This document shows, piece by piece, positions 17,692 through 26,064 of a stretch of DNA of 64,000 nt. Origin of the DNA: Mesorhizobium erdmanii USDA 3471 (GTDB lineage Bacteria; Pseudomonadota; Alphaproteobacteria; Rhizobiales; Rhizobiaceae); NCBI RefSeq assembly GCF_000472705.1, contig NZ_AXAE01000021.1, forward strand, positions 97,347 to 161,346, written 5' to 3'. Each line of letters starts with the position of its first letter. Position 1 is the stretch's first letter. The translations under genes were made by a program, and so were the position numbers. The notes beneath the pieces were generated by a model. The model was not told where the DNA came from. It saw nothing but the letters and a program-made list of their open reading frames with translations, and did no database searches.

Positions 17692-17871
17692 TTATGGGGC
17701 GTTCGCAGATGCGAAACAAGAATTGACATTTTCACGATCATCGCCCTAACCGCTGAATCGCGGCATAAAGCAGGCGAATGACGGATTTTGTTGCGCGGCA
17801 GCGCCCCTTGTGAAACCGGTTTCCGGTTTTTACCCAAGCGCGCCAGCCATATGTGGTGAACGGAGACGGCT

Positions 17872-18174
17872 ATGTCCATACAGGCGACCATGGAAGACAA
17901 GCTCAACAAGGCATTTTCGCCGGAGCGTCTGGTCATCATCAACGAAAGCCATCTCCACGCCGGCCATCATCATCACGGCTCAGACCATCACGGCGCCTAT
18001 GACGGCACCGGCGAGACGCATTTTCGCGTCCGCGTCGTCTCTGCCGCCTTTGCCGGGATGAGCCGCATCGACCGCCACCGCGCCGTCAACGAACTGCTCG
18101 CGGACGAATTGAAGGCCGGCGTGCACGCGCTGGCGATCGAGCCGGCGGCGCCGGGCGAACAGACGCGCTGGTAG
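17872..18174 (+). CDS. BolA family protein
   Basis: A 100-residue BolA/IbaG-type protein, likely involved with monothiol glutaredoxin in iron-sulfur or redox control. The BolA core is seen in LVIINESHLHAGH and ETHFRVRVVSAAFAGMSRIDRHRAVNELL. The loop that carries the conserved metal-ligand His is unusually His-rich (HAGHHHHGSDHHG, about residues 30-42). The ATG at 17872 follows GGAGACGGCT. It is divergent from the J-domain gene. Confidence 0.92.
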   Translation: MSIQATMEDKLNKAFSPERLVIINESHLHAGHHHHGSDHHGAYDGTGETHFRVRVVSAAFAGMSRIDRHRAVNELLADELKAGVHALAIEPAAPGEQTRW

Positions 18175-18204
18175 CTCAGACCGTCAAGGCACTATCCGGA
18201 ACCT

Positions 18205-19758
18205 TCAGATCACCGCCTCGATCAGGAACGGCCCGCGCCGCGACAAAGCGCTGTCCAGCAGTGCGTCGAAGCGCTCGCATGTGTCGGCGCGGGCTGCCTC
18301 CACGCCCATCCCCTTGGCCAGCGAGACCCAGTCCAGCGCCGGATGGTCGAGGTCGAGCATCCGCCTGGCGTTCTCGCCGATCGCATTGACGCCGACATTG
18401 CGCATCTCGCCATGCAGGATCGCGTAAGTGCGATTGGAAAAGACGACCGTCACCACGTCGAGATTTTCCCGCGCCTGCGTCCACAGCCCCTGCACCGTGT
18501 ACATGCCGCTGCCATCGGCCTCGAGATTGATCACCTTGCGGTCGGGACAGGCGATCGCCGCCCCGGTTGCCATCGGAATGCCGCCGCCGATCGATCCGCC
18601 CGTACCCATCATGTAGTCATGCGGCGCGGCGAAGGCCGACAGCGCGAAGAAACGCCGCGCCGAGGTGACCGCTTCGTCGCAGACGATCGCATTGTCCGGC
18701 AGTTTTCGCGCCACCGACAGCGCTATAGCGTCTTCCGTCAGTCCGCCGCTCGGCGTTGGCTCATCCGGGAAAGCGGTCGCGAACAGCGTTTGTTGCGACG
18801 GTCTGACGCCGAGCTGGCCGCGAAGCGCCTCCAGCGCCGCATGCAGGTCCTGGCCATGGGCGGCGAGCGTCAGCACCTGGCAGTCTTCGCGGACGAGCCT
18901 GCCCGGTTTTCCCGGATAGGCGAAGAAGGCGACCGGCTCGTTGCCGCCGACCAGCACCAGCACATCGATATCCCGCAGGACCGCTATTGCCGCATCGACC
19001 GGATAAGGGATGCGGGTCGGCGCGACACGACCGCGCCCGCGCTGCATGCGGGCGATCAGAACCTCGCTGAACAGGCGGACATCGCTGCCCGTCGAAATCT
19101 GCCCGGCGATCTCAAGCGCATCGGCGCGCGCCGCCCGCCCGCGAAGGACCATTCCGACACGGCCCGGAGCGGCACGGATCGCAGCAGCAATCTCGCGCAC
19201 GGCATCCATGTCGATCGCCGGCGGCGGCGCAAGGACGACCTTGCCCGGTGCGGCCGGGTCGGCGCCGCCCCAGGCGGCATCCGCCGGCAGGATCAGCGTC
19301 GTGACGCCGGGCGGCGTCAGCGAGGCGCGAAAGGCCGCCTCCGTGGCCCGCTGGACATCGTCGGGTCCTGCGATGCGGCGAACCCAGTTCGACATCGGCG
19401 CTGCAAGGCCCTCTATGTCGCTGGTGAGCGGCGCGTCGAGCGGCAGATGATAGGAAGCATGGTCCCCGACGATGTTGATCATCGGTGTCCTTGCGCGGCG
19501 CGCGTTGTGCATGTTGGCCAGACCGTTGGCCAGACCTGGGCCGGTATGCAGCAAAGTCGCGGCCGGGCGGTCGGTCATGCGCGCATAGCCGTCCGCCGCA
19601 CCCGTCACCACGCCTTCGAACAGGCCGAGCACGCAGCGCATTTGAGGCTTGCGGTCGAGCGCGGCAACGAAATGCATTTCGGAGGTGCCGGGGTTGGCGA
19701 AGCACACCGTCACATCATTTGCCAGCAGCACGTCGCACAGGACATCGGCGCCATTCAT
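18205..19758 (-). CDS. ThDP-dependent enzyme of the acetolactate synthase large-subunit superfamily
   Basis: A 517-residue thiamine-diphosphate enzyme with the PYR-central-PP domain order. The cofactor-activating Glu is E48 in GLFEGVVTGAADGYARM. The metal/diphosphate motif near 413 reads EADGSGMYTV, with Ala where most members have the first Gly of GDG, and the motif ends VVFSN. Overall it resembles IlvB-type or benzoylformate decarboxylase-type proteins, and no small subunit gene adjoins it, so branched-chain synthesis is unlikely. The ATG at 19758 follows GGGAGAAA; a start at 19773 lacks a ribosome site. Confidence 0.8.
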   Translation of the reverse strand: MNGADVLCDVLLANDVTVCFANPGTSEMHFVAALDRKPQMRCVLGLFEGVVTGAADGYARMTDRPAATLLHTGPGLANGLANMHNARRARTPMINIVGDHASYHLPLDAPLTSDIEGLAAPMSNWVRRIAGPDDVQRATEAAFRASLTPPGVTTLILPADAAWGGADPAAPGKVVLAPPPAIDMDAVREIAAAIRAAPGRVGMVLRGRAARADALEIAGQISTGSDVRLFSEVLIARMQRGRGRVAPTRIPYPVDAAIAVLRDIDVLVLVGGNEPVAFFAYPGKPGRLVREDCQVLTLAAHGQDLHAALEALRGQLGVRPSQQTLFATAFPDEPTPSGGLTEDAIALSVARKLPDNAIVCDEAVTSARRFFALSAFAAPHDYMMGTGGSIGGGIPMATGAAIACPDRKVINLEADGSGMYTVQGLWTQARENLDVVTVVFSNRTYAILHGEMRNVGVNAIGENARRMLDLDHPALDWVSLAKGMGVEAARADTCERFDALLDSALSRRGPFLIEAVI

Positions 19759-19870
19759 GCAATTTTCTCCCATTCACGAGGAGCAATTGCACCCAGTGAC
19801 GCTTACACGGCAATATCCCGCCGCCGCTTTTAGCCTGATCCAGGCAACGGGCGAGCGGACATCGGTGGGA

Positions 19871-20674
19871 TCAGCCGACCGTCGATTTCAGGAATGTCAG
19901 TGCGGCAGCGGTCAGCGCGTCGCCATCCCTGCCGAAGTCGCGGTTGATCGACATATGCGTATAGGCACTGCCGTCGAACAGGGTGACTTTGGTGCCGGCG
20001 GCGCGCAGGCGCTCGGCAAAGGCTTTGGATTCCTCGCCACGGCCTTCGGCGCGCGAATAGGCGATGAAGGTCGGCGGATGCTTGCGGCCGTCGACATAGC
20101 TGGCCGGCGAAAGCGCGGCCCATTGCGACGGATCGGAAAAGACCCGTGCATAGGCCCGCACCATGCCGCCATTCTTCTGAAGCGCCGGGAGATCATAGGC
20201 CCTGGTATCGTCGAGCAGCAGCCCGGCGACGCCGGGCAATCCACCGCGCAGGCCGGTCAAGGCGATCAGATGGCAGCCGGCCGAATGGCCCATGCCGACG
20301 ATGCGCTTTGGGTCACCGCCATGCCCGGCGATGTTGGCCCTGACATAGGCATAAGCCTTTTCCACATCGGCGGCCTGGGTGGCGACATCGGCCTGCGGCA
20401 ACATGCGGTAGTCGATTGAGACGAAGCAGAAGCCGTTGGCAAGCAGGAAGGCCGGCTTGGCGCCGACCTGGCTGCGTTTGCCGAACTCCCAGGCGCCGCC
20501 ATGGACGAAGAAGACGACAGGCAGGTCTTTCGCGCCGTCCGGCGCATAGATGTCGAGCTTGGCCGGGCCGTAGTCGAAGGTTTTGGCCGATGGCGGCGAC
20601 TGTCGCGCGAACGCCGCGGCTGGTAGCAAAGCCGCGATCGAAACCAGAAGCAGGGTTCGCCGATCGATCATCAT
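19871..20674 (-). CDS. Exported alpha/beta hydrolase (BD-FAE/esterase type)
   Basis: A 267-residue hydrolase with a signal peptide (MMIDRRTLLLVSIAALLPAAAFA), so likely periplasmic. The oxyanion motif HGGAW is at 58-62, the nucleophile Ser131 in GHSAG, and a candidate catalytic His in SAYTHMSIN near 240. The third acid residue is not obvious in the usual place (FIAYSRAEGRGEES). It resembles carboxylesterases and kynurenine formamidase-like enzymes; the substrate is unknown. The first ATG at 20674 follows AGGAGA. Confidence 0.82.
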   Translation of the reverse strand: MMIDRRTLLLVSIAALLPAAAFARQSPPSAKTFDYGPAKLDIYAPDGAKDLPVVFFVHGGAWEFGKRSQVGAKPAFLLANGFCFVSIDYRMLPQADVATQAADVEKAYAYVRANIAGHGGDPKRIVGMGHSAGCHLIALTGLRGGLPGVAGLLLDDTRAYDLPALQKNGGMVRAYARVFSDPSQWAALSPASYVDGRKHPPTFIAYSRAEGRGEESKAFAERLRAAGTKVTLFDGSAYTHMSINRDFGRDGDALTAAALTFLKSTVG

Positions 20675-20755
20675 CTTCTCCTGACCGCCCGGCGCAAAAT
20701 GCACCGGGACGCCGCGAAGTTCCAATGAAGGATTGGTAACGTCGCCCAGGTGGCG

Positions 20756-21646
20756 TCAGGCGACCGGCCTGATCCTCAACCGGGCAATGCGGTTCTTGTC
20801 GCGCTTCATGACGATGAAACGCTTGCCGTGGAAGGTGAAGGCCTGCTTCTCATCGGGGATCGACTGTGCCTCGTGGATGACGAGGCCGGCGATGGTGGTC
20901 GCTTCCTCGTCCGGCAGGTTCCAGTCGAGCGCCCGGTTGAGGTCGCGGATCGGCACGTTGCCGTCGACGACGACGGAGCCGTCGGCTTCCTGCTTGACGC
21001 CCTGGATGTCGATATCGTGCTCGTCGGCGATTTCGCCGACGATCTCCTCGATGATGTCCTCCAGCGTCACCAGCCCCTCGACCTCGCCATACTCGTCGAC
21101 GACGATGGCGAAATGCGTCTTGCGGCGCAGGAAGGCGTTGAGCTGTTCCTGCAAGGTCGTGGTGTCGGGTACGAACCAGGGTTTCGAGGCGATCTTCATC
21201 ACGTCGATCCTGGAAAAGTCGTTGCCGACTTCGTTCAGCGCCCGCAGCAGATCCTTGGCGTGCAGCACGCCGACGATGTTGTCGAGCGAGCCCTTCCACA
21301 GCGGCATGCGTGTGTGCGGGCTCTGCAGTATCTCGCGCACCACCGCTTCCGGCGCGTTGTCGGCATTGACCGAGCGCATGTTGGTGCGGTGGACCATGAT
21401 ATCGGAGACTTCGAGCTCTTCGAGATCGAACAGGCCGCCGATGCGGTCGCGGTCCTCGCGCACCACCTGGCCGTCGCGGCGGAAATCGTCGACGGCGCCG
21501 CGCAGTTCGTCCTGGCTCGAGCGCTGCGGCTCGATGCGCGACAGCTCGTAGCCGAATATGGCGAGAAGGCGCGTGCGCACCGCAACGACGAGCAGTATGA
21601 GGATGGCAAGGACGGCAACGACGATCCAGCCCATCTCGTTGTCCAT
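20756..21646 (-). CDS. CBS-domain CorC/HlyC family protein lacking most of the CNNM membrane domain
   Basis: A 296-residue protein with one N-terminal transmembrane helix (about 7-24), two CBS motifs (about 85-205, including VSDIMVHRTNM and FAIVVDEYGEVEGLVTLEDI) and a C-terminal CorC/HlyC transporter-associated domain (DGNVPIRDLNRALDW onward). Most rhizobial relatives I know are about 430 residues with a full DUF21/CNNM domain. Here the first helix joins directly to the end of that domain (VRTRLLAIFGYELSR). The ATG at 21646 lies one base after the aroB stop, so it ends the aroK-aroB operon. Magnesium or cobalt efflux is the family suggestion. Confidence 0.85.
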   Translation of the reverse strand: MDNEMGWIVVAVLAILILLVVAVRTRLLAIFGYELSRIEPQRSSQDELRGAVDDFRRDGQVVREDRDRIGGLFDLEELEVSDIMVHRTNMRSVNADNAPEAVVREILQSPHTRMPLWKGSLDNIVGVLHAKDLLRALNEVGNDFSRIDVMKIASKPWFVPDTTTLQEQLNAFLRRKTHFAIVVDEYGEVEGLVTLEDIIEEIVGEIADEHDIDIQGVKQEADGSVVVDGNVPIRDLNRALDWNLPDEEATTIAGLVIHEAQSIPDEKQAFTFHGKRFIVMKRDKNRIARLRIRPVA

Positions 21647-21647
21647 C

Positions 21648-22784
21648 TCAGCCGGCTTTCCGGCTGACTGGATGGCTCTCCCTGAGGAACGACAGCACTT
21701 CTGAAGCCGGAACGTCCTTGGCGATGAAGGCTTGGCCGACGCCACGCGTCAGGATGAAGGTCAGCGCGCCGCGCGATACCTTCTTGTCCTGGGTGATGAA
21801 GGCAAGCAGCGCTTCGGCATCGGGCAAGTCGCCCGGAATATCGGACATCCGCCATGGCAGGCCTACGGCGCTGAGATGCGCCTCGACCCGCGCCGCGTCG
21901 TCGGGACTGGCCAGATTGAGCCGCGAGGAGAAACGATGCGCCAGCGCCATGCCTATGGCGACGCCTTCGCCATGGACGAGCCGGGCGCCGTCATACTGCG
22001 TGGCGGCTTCGAGAGCATGACCGAATGTGTGGCCGAGATTGAGCAGCGCGCGGTCGCCGGTCTCGAACTCATCGCGCGCAACGACATCGGCCTTGGCGCG
22101 GCAGGCTTCGGCGATCGCCTGTGCCCTCTCCGGCCCGCCGGCGAACACCTTTTCCCAGTTCGCTTCCAGCCAGGTGAACAAGTCCAGCCGGTCGATCAGC
22201 CCGTATTTGGCGAGTTCGGCATAGCCGGCGCGGAATTCGCGGACCGGCAGCGTGTCGAGCACTTCCGTGTCGGCCAACACCAGCTTGGGCTGCAGGAAGA
22301 CACCGACCAGATTCTTGCCGCGCGGGCTGTTGATGCCGGTCTTGCCGCCGACCGAGGAATCGACCTGCGCCAGCAGCGAGGTCGGGATCTGCACGAAATT
22401 CATGCCGCGCCGCACGATGCCGGCGGCAAAACCGGTGAGATCGCCGATGACGCCGCCGCCAAGCGCGATGACGACGTCGCCGCGCTCCAGCCTGGCCGCC
22501 AGAATGCCATCCACCACCGCCTCGAGATGGGCAAAGCTCTTGGTCTTCTCGCCCGGCGGCATAGTGATGACGGTAGGCTGGATGCCACCCTTCTCGAGCC
22601 CGGCCTTCAACGTATCGAGATGCGCGGCGGCGACATTCTCGTCGGTGACGACAGCGGCGCGCGTACCGGGCAGCCGGCGTGAAATCTCCTCACCCGCGCG
22701 CAACAGCAGGCCGGAACCGATCAATATGTCGTAGGCGCGGTCGCCAAGGCCGACCTCGACGGTGACGGGCTGATCCGTGCTCAC
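21648..22784 (-). CDS. aroB: 3-dehydroquinate synthase
   Basis: Converts DAHP to 3-dehydroquinate, step two of the shikimate pathway, using NAD and a divalent metal. A 378-residue protein. Motifs: GGGVIGDLTGFAAGIVRRG for NAD binding, PTSLLAQVDSSVGGKTGIN, the metal ligands around NLGHTFGHALE and LVHGEGVAIGMA. The start overlaps the aroK stop by 4 bases (22781-22784). Length and motifs are normal. Confidence 0.97.
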   Translation of the reverse strand: MSTDQPVTVEVGLGDRAYDILIGSGLLLRAGEEISRRLPGTRAAVVTDENVAAAHLDTLKAGLEKGGIQPTVITMPPGEKTKSFAHLEAVVDGILAARLERGDVVIALGGGVIGDLTGFAAGIVRRGMNFVQIPTSLLAQVDSSVGGKTGINSPRGKNLVGVFLQPKLVLADTEVLDTLPVREFRAGYAELAKYGLIDRLDLFTWLEANWEKVFAGGPERAQAIAEACRAKADVVARDEFETGDRALLNLGHTFGHALEAATQYDGARLVHGEGVAIGMALAHRFSSRLNLASPDDAARVEAHLSAVGLPWRMSDIPGDLPDAEALLAFITQDKKVSRGALTFILTRGVGQAFIAKDVPASEVLSFLRESHPVSRKAG

Positions 22785-23392
22785 GATTCAACCTCGCCCG
22801 TCGCTGCGATTTCATCGATGCCGAAATGCCGGCACAGCGCGTCGAGCACCTCGGCGGCGATGACCTCCTTGCGGTCGTCGCGGGTCGGCACGGTGACATC
22901 CGATGTCGCATAGACCGGATAACGCTCGCCCATCAGCCGCTCCAGCACGGCGCGGGGGTCGGCGCTCTTCAGCAGCGGCCGGTTCTGCTTCTTGGAAACC
23001 CGGTCCATGAGAAGGTCGAGCTCGGCCTTCAGCCACACCGAGACGCCGTGCGCGGCGATGGCCTCCCGCGTCTGCGCGTTCATGAAGGCGCCGCCGCCGG
23101 TCGACAGCACTTGCGGGCCATTTTCCAGCACGCGCAGGATGACGCGTTGTTCCAGCGCCCTGAACTCGGTCTCGCCATAGCGCTCGAACAGCTCCGGCAC
23201 GGTCATGCGCGAGACGCTCTCGATCTCCTGGTCGCTGTCGACGAAGGGCAGCGACAGCATGGTCGCCACCTTGCGGCCGATTGCCGTCTTGCCAGCGCCC
23301 ATCAGGCCGACAAAGACGATGGACCGGCTGCCCAGCCGGCCAAGCAGCGCGGCGTGGGTCTCGCCTGGAGGATTTGCCTGGTGCGCGTTCAT
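22781..23392 (-). CDS. aroK: Shikimate kinase
   Basis: Phosphorylates shikimate at the 3-hydroxyl. A 203-residue P-loop kinase with Walker A GLMGAGKTAIG at about 29-39, the shikimate-binding DSDQEIE, the GGGAF motif (STGGGAFMN), and the lid segment RPLLKS. The N-terminus is about 20 residues longer than in E. coli AroK, common in rhizobia. First gene of the aroK-aroB-CBS operon. Confidence 0.96.
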   Translation of the reverse strand: MNAHQANPPGETHAALLGRLGSRSIVFVGLMGAGKTAIGRKVATMLSLPFVDSDQEIESVSRMTVPELFERYGETEFRALEQRVILRVLENGPQVLSTGGGAFMNAQTREAIAAHGVSVWLKAELDLLMDRVSKKQNRPLLKSADPRAVLERLMGERYPVYATSDVTVPTRDDRKEVIAAEVLDALCRHFGIDEIAATGEVES

Positions 23393-23402
23393 CAGCTGTT
23401 TC

Positions 23403-23432
23403 TAGAGCAATTCCAGGAAAAGTGTAAAAACC
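23403..23432. repeat. Degenerate copy of the rhizobial intergenic palindrome
   Basis: TAGAGCAATTCC at 23403-23414 followed by AGGAAAAGTG matches the left half of the element at 63079-63126. The right arm is not recognisable (only a GCGGTTC-like remnant near 23444). It lies upstream of aroK. Confidence 0.45.
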
Positions 23433-23677
23433 AGAGAGATAGAGCGGTTCAGCGTCCCTTGAAACGATAAGCCGCCCTTGGCCCCCTTTGCCGGCGTATC
23501 GACATGAAAAGCCGGTTTGCGTCAAGCGCGCCGAGCACAGGCAAGCCTATCTCGGCCGAGATACGCCTGCATCAGAAGTTGCTAACAGGCCTCCGCTTCT
23601 TCCTTGAATTGGCCGAATTGGCGTCCCATAAGGGGACAGGGTTTGGAAACGCAGAACAAGAAGACGGGCGAAAATTG

Positions 23678-23830
23678 ATGCCGACACTGTTTCGCTTTGT
23701 CGTCACCCTCGCGATTCTGGCCGGCATTGCCTATGGTACGATGTTCGCGCTGGTGATGTTCGTCGAGCCGAAGAAAGCCGAGATGAGCGTGCGCATCCCG
23801 CCCGAAAAGCTGAATCCCAAGAAAAACTGA
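23678..23830 (+). CDS. Small single-pass membrane protein
   Basis: A 50-residue protein: MPTLFRFVVTLAILAGIAYG begins a transmembrane helix, followed by a short basic C-terminus ending NPKKN. It has no recognised domain. I believe homologues sit before xerD in other rhizobia, but cannot check. The ATG at 23678 is 27 bases before the next gene's leader and probably cotranscribed with xerD. A longer frame to 23504 has no support. Confidence 0.65.
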   Translation: MPTLFRFVVTLAILAGIAYGTMFALVMFVEPKKAEMSVRIPPEKLNPKKN

Positions 23831-23857
23831 ATCCTCAGGAAAACTGACCGATAGGCA

Positions 23858-24775
23858 ATGAACAGCGCCGCCCGCATCGAAGCCTTCCTGGAAATGATGA
23901 GCGCCGAGCGCGGTGCTGCCGAAAACACGCTTTCCTCCTATCGCCGCGACCTCGAAGACGCTTCGATCGGGATCGCGGGCGGGCTGGCCGGTGCGGCCGC
24001 CGGCGATATTCGCGCCTATCTCGATGACATCGCCGCGCGTGGCTTCGCGCCGACCTCGCAGGCGCGCAAATTGTCGGCGATCCGCCAGTTCTTCAAATTC
24101 CTCTACGCCGAGGGCCTGCGCGCCGACGACCCGACCGGCACTCTGGACAGCCCGAAAAAGGGCCGCCCCTTGCCCAAGACGATGAGCGAGGCCGACACCG
24201 GCCGACTGATCGACCGCGCCGCGCGGGAAGCCGGCGATGCCGGGCTTGGTCACGACGACAGACTGGCCGCTCTTCGCCTGCATGCGCTGGTCGAGGTGCT
24301 CTACGCCACCGGCCTGCGCGTTTCCGAACTGGTCGGGCTGCCGGTAAAGGTGGCGCAGCGCGACGACCGTTTCTTCATGGTGCGCGGCAAGGGCGACAAG
24401 GAGCGCATGGTGCCGCTGTCGGCCAAGGCGCGCACGGCAATGCGCGCCTGGCTTGCCGCCAGGGCCGGAGTGCCCGCCTTCGCGGACAGTCCGTTTCTGT
24501 TTCCCGCGGCGTCGGACAGCGGCTATCTCTCGCGCCAGGTCTTCGCCCGTGACCTGAAAGGGCTGGCGGCACGGGCCGGCATCGCCTCGGCGAAGATATC
24601 GCCGCATGTGCTGCGCCATGCTTTCGCGAGCCACCTGCTGCAGAACGGCGCCGATCTCAGGGCGGTGCAGCAGTTGCTTGGCCATGCCGACATATCGACG
24701 ACACAGATTTACACCCATGTGCTGGAGGAGCGGCTGGTGCGGCTGGTCAACGATCATCATCCGCTTGCCGACTAG
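23858..24775 (+). CDS. xerD: Site-specific tyrosine recombinase XerD
   Basis: A 305-residue recombinase that with XerC resolves chromosome dimers at dif. The N-terminal SAM-like DNA-binding domain is about 1-100. Catalytic residues are all present: R154 (TGLRVSEL), K178 (RGKGDKE), H250 and R253 (HVLRHAF), H276 (LGHADIS) and Y285 (QIYTHV). The gene lies in conserved core context rather than beside a mobile element. Confidence 0.93.
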   Translation: MNSAARIEAFLEMMSAERGAAENTLSSYRRDLEDASIGIAGGLAGAAAGDIRAYLDDIAARGFAPTSQARKLSAIRQFFKFLYAEGLRADDPTGTLDSPKKGRPLPKTMSEADTGRLIDRAAREAGDAGLGHDDRLAALRLHALVEVLYATGLRVSELVGLPVKVAQRDDRFFMVRGKGDKERMVPLSAKARTAMRAWLAARAGVPAFADSPFLFPAASDSGYLSRQVFARDLKGLAARAGIASAKISPHVLRHAFASHLLQNGADLRAVQQLLGHADISTTQIYTHVLEERLVRLVNDHHPLAD

Positions 24776-24873
24776 GCCTCATATCGCTATGTGAGGACGA
24801 CATTTCACCGCCCGGAGCCTTGGATTCAATGGTTCCGAAGTCCTTGCCTTCCGACGTATCGGTCCGCTCAAGC

Positions 24874-25824
24874 ATGTATAATTACCTCGATTTCGAAAAG
24901 CCGGTGCAGGATCTCGAGCTCAAGATCCTCGAGCTCAAGAAGCTTGCCGAGAACGGCGAGGCGGTCGACGTCGCCGATGAGATCACCCGGCTCGAAAAGC
25001 GGTCGCGGGACGCGCTGCGCGATCTCTACAAGGCGCTGACGCCCTGGCAGAAGGTACAGGTGGCGCGCCACTCCGACAGGCCGCACTGCGTCGACTACAT
25101 CAAGGGCCTGTTCAGCGACTTCACACCGCTCGCCGGCGACCGCAATTTCGGCGAGGATCAGGCGATCGTCGGCGGTTTCGCCCGCTTCCGCGGCGAGCCG
25201 GTGGCGATCCTCGGCCAGGAAAAGGGCTCGGACACGGCGAGCCGCCTGAAGCACAATTTCGGCTCGGTGCGCCCCGAGGGCTACCGCAAGGCCGTGCGGC
25301 TGATGGAGCTTGCCGACCGCTTCAAGATCCCGCTGCTGACACTGGTCGACACGGCGGGCGCCTATCCCGGCGTCGGCGCCGAGGAGCGCGGCCAGGCCGA
25401 AGCCATTGCCCGCTCGACCTCGGCCTGCCTTGCACTGAAAGTGCCGTCGATCTCGGTGGTCATCGGCGAAGGCGGTTCAGGTGGCGCCATCGCGATCGCC
25501 ACCGCCAACCGCGTCTATATGCTCGAACACGCCATCTATTCGGTGATCTCGCCGGAAGGTGCGGCCTCGATCCTGTGGCGCGACACCACGCGCTCCAAGG
25601 ACGCGGCGACCAACATGAAGATCACCGCGCAGGATCTTCTCGAACTGAAGGTCATCGACGCCATCATCCCCGAGCCGATGGGCGGCGCCCAGCGCGCCCC
25701 CGAAACGGTGATTGCCGCAACCGGCGACCTCATCGCCAAGACGATGAAGGATTTCGCCGGCGCCAACACCGATTTCCGCGAACAGCGCCGCGAGAAATAT
25801 CTGGCGATGGGCCGCAGCCTCTGA
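24874..25824 (+). CDS. accA: Acetyl-CoA carboxylase carboxyltransferase subunit alpha
   Basis: Carries out the carboxyl transfer half of malonyl-CoA synthesis together with AccD. A 316-residue protein with the start MYNYLDFEKPVQDLE, the coiled N-terminal helix pair, and the crotonase-fold core with VDTAGAYPGVGAEERGQ and VIGEGGSGGAIAIA, which form the acyl-CoA site. The ATG at 24874 gives the usual family N-terminus, though it lacks a clear ribosome site; the in-frame ATG at 24829 follows GGAG more closely and would add 15 residues. Confidence 0.95.
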   Translation: MYNYLDFEKPVQDLELKILELKKLAENGEAVDVADEITRLEKRSRDALRDLYKALTPWQKVQVARHSDRPHCVDYIKGLFSDFTPLAGDRNFGEDQAIVGGFARFRGEPVAILGQEKGSDTASRLKHNFGSVRPEGYRKAVRLMELADRFKIPLLTLVDTAGAYPGVGAEERGQAEAIARSTSACLALKVPSISVVIGEGGSGGAIAIATANRVYMLEHAIYSVISPEGAASILWRDTTRSKDAATNMKITAQDLLELKVIDAIIPEPMGGAQRAPETVIAATGDLIAKTMKDFAGANTDFREQRREKYLAMGRSL

Positions 25825-26064
25825 ACTTCTCCTGCGGCGGAACAGAGCCGTCAGAGGACCACGCCCACGGCAAGATGGCGGCAATGAGTAATTTCGCCAC
25901 AAAAATGCCGTCGCATTCGGCTCAATGAAATTGGCTGAAGGCGCTGGCCGAGGCTTGCGGTAAGGAATTTTCAAGGTTAACGGGCTTACGGTCCGTGGAT
26001 GTTCAGCATGCGGGTTCGGCTGTTTCGAAGCCATTGGCCCGAAAGAAGAGACATAGCCGTATCC

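Noticed and set aside
17813..17831. Hairpin AAACCGG/CCGGTTT with a T-run as a terminator
   Set aside because: It lies in the divergent promoter region of the J-domain gene and bolA, where no transcript needs to end. It is probably a remnant of the intergenic repeat family.
18205..19758. Annotation as ilvB for branched-chain amino acid synthesis
   Set aside because: No ilvN or ilvC partner adjoins it and the cofactor motif is altered, so I kept only a superfamily-level call.
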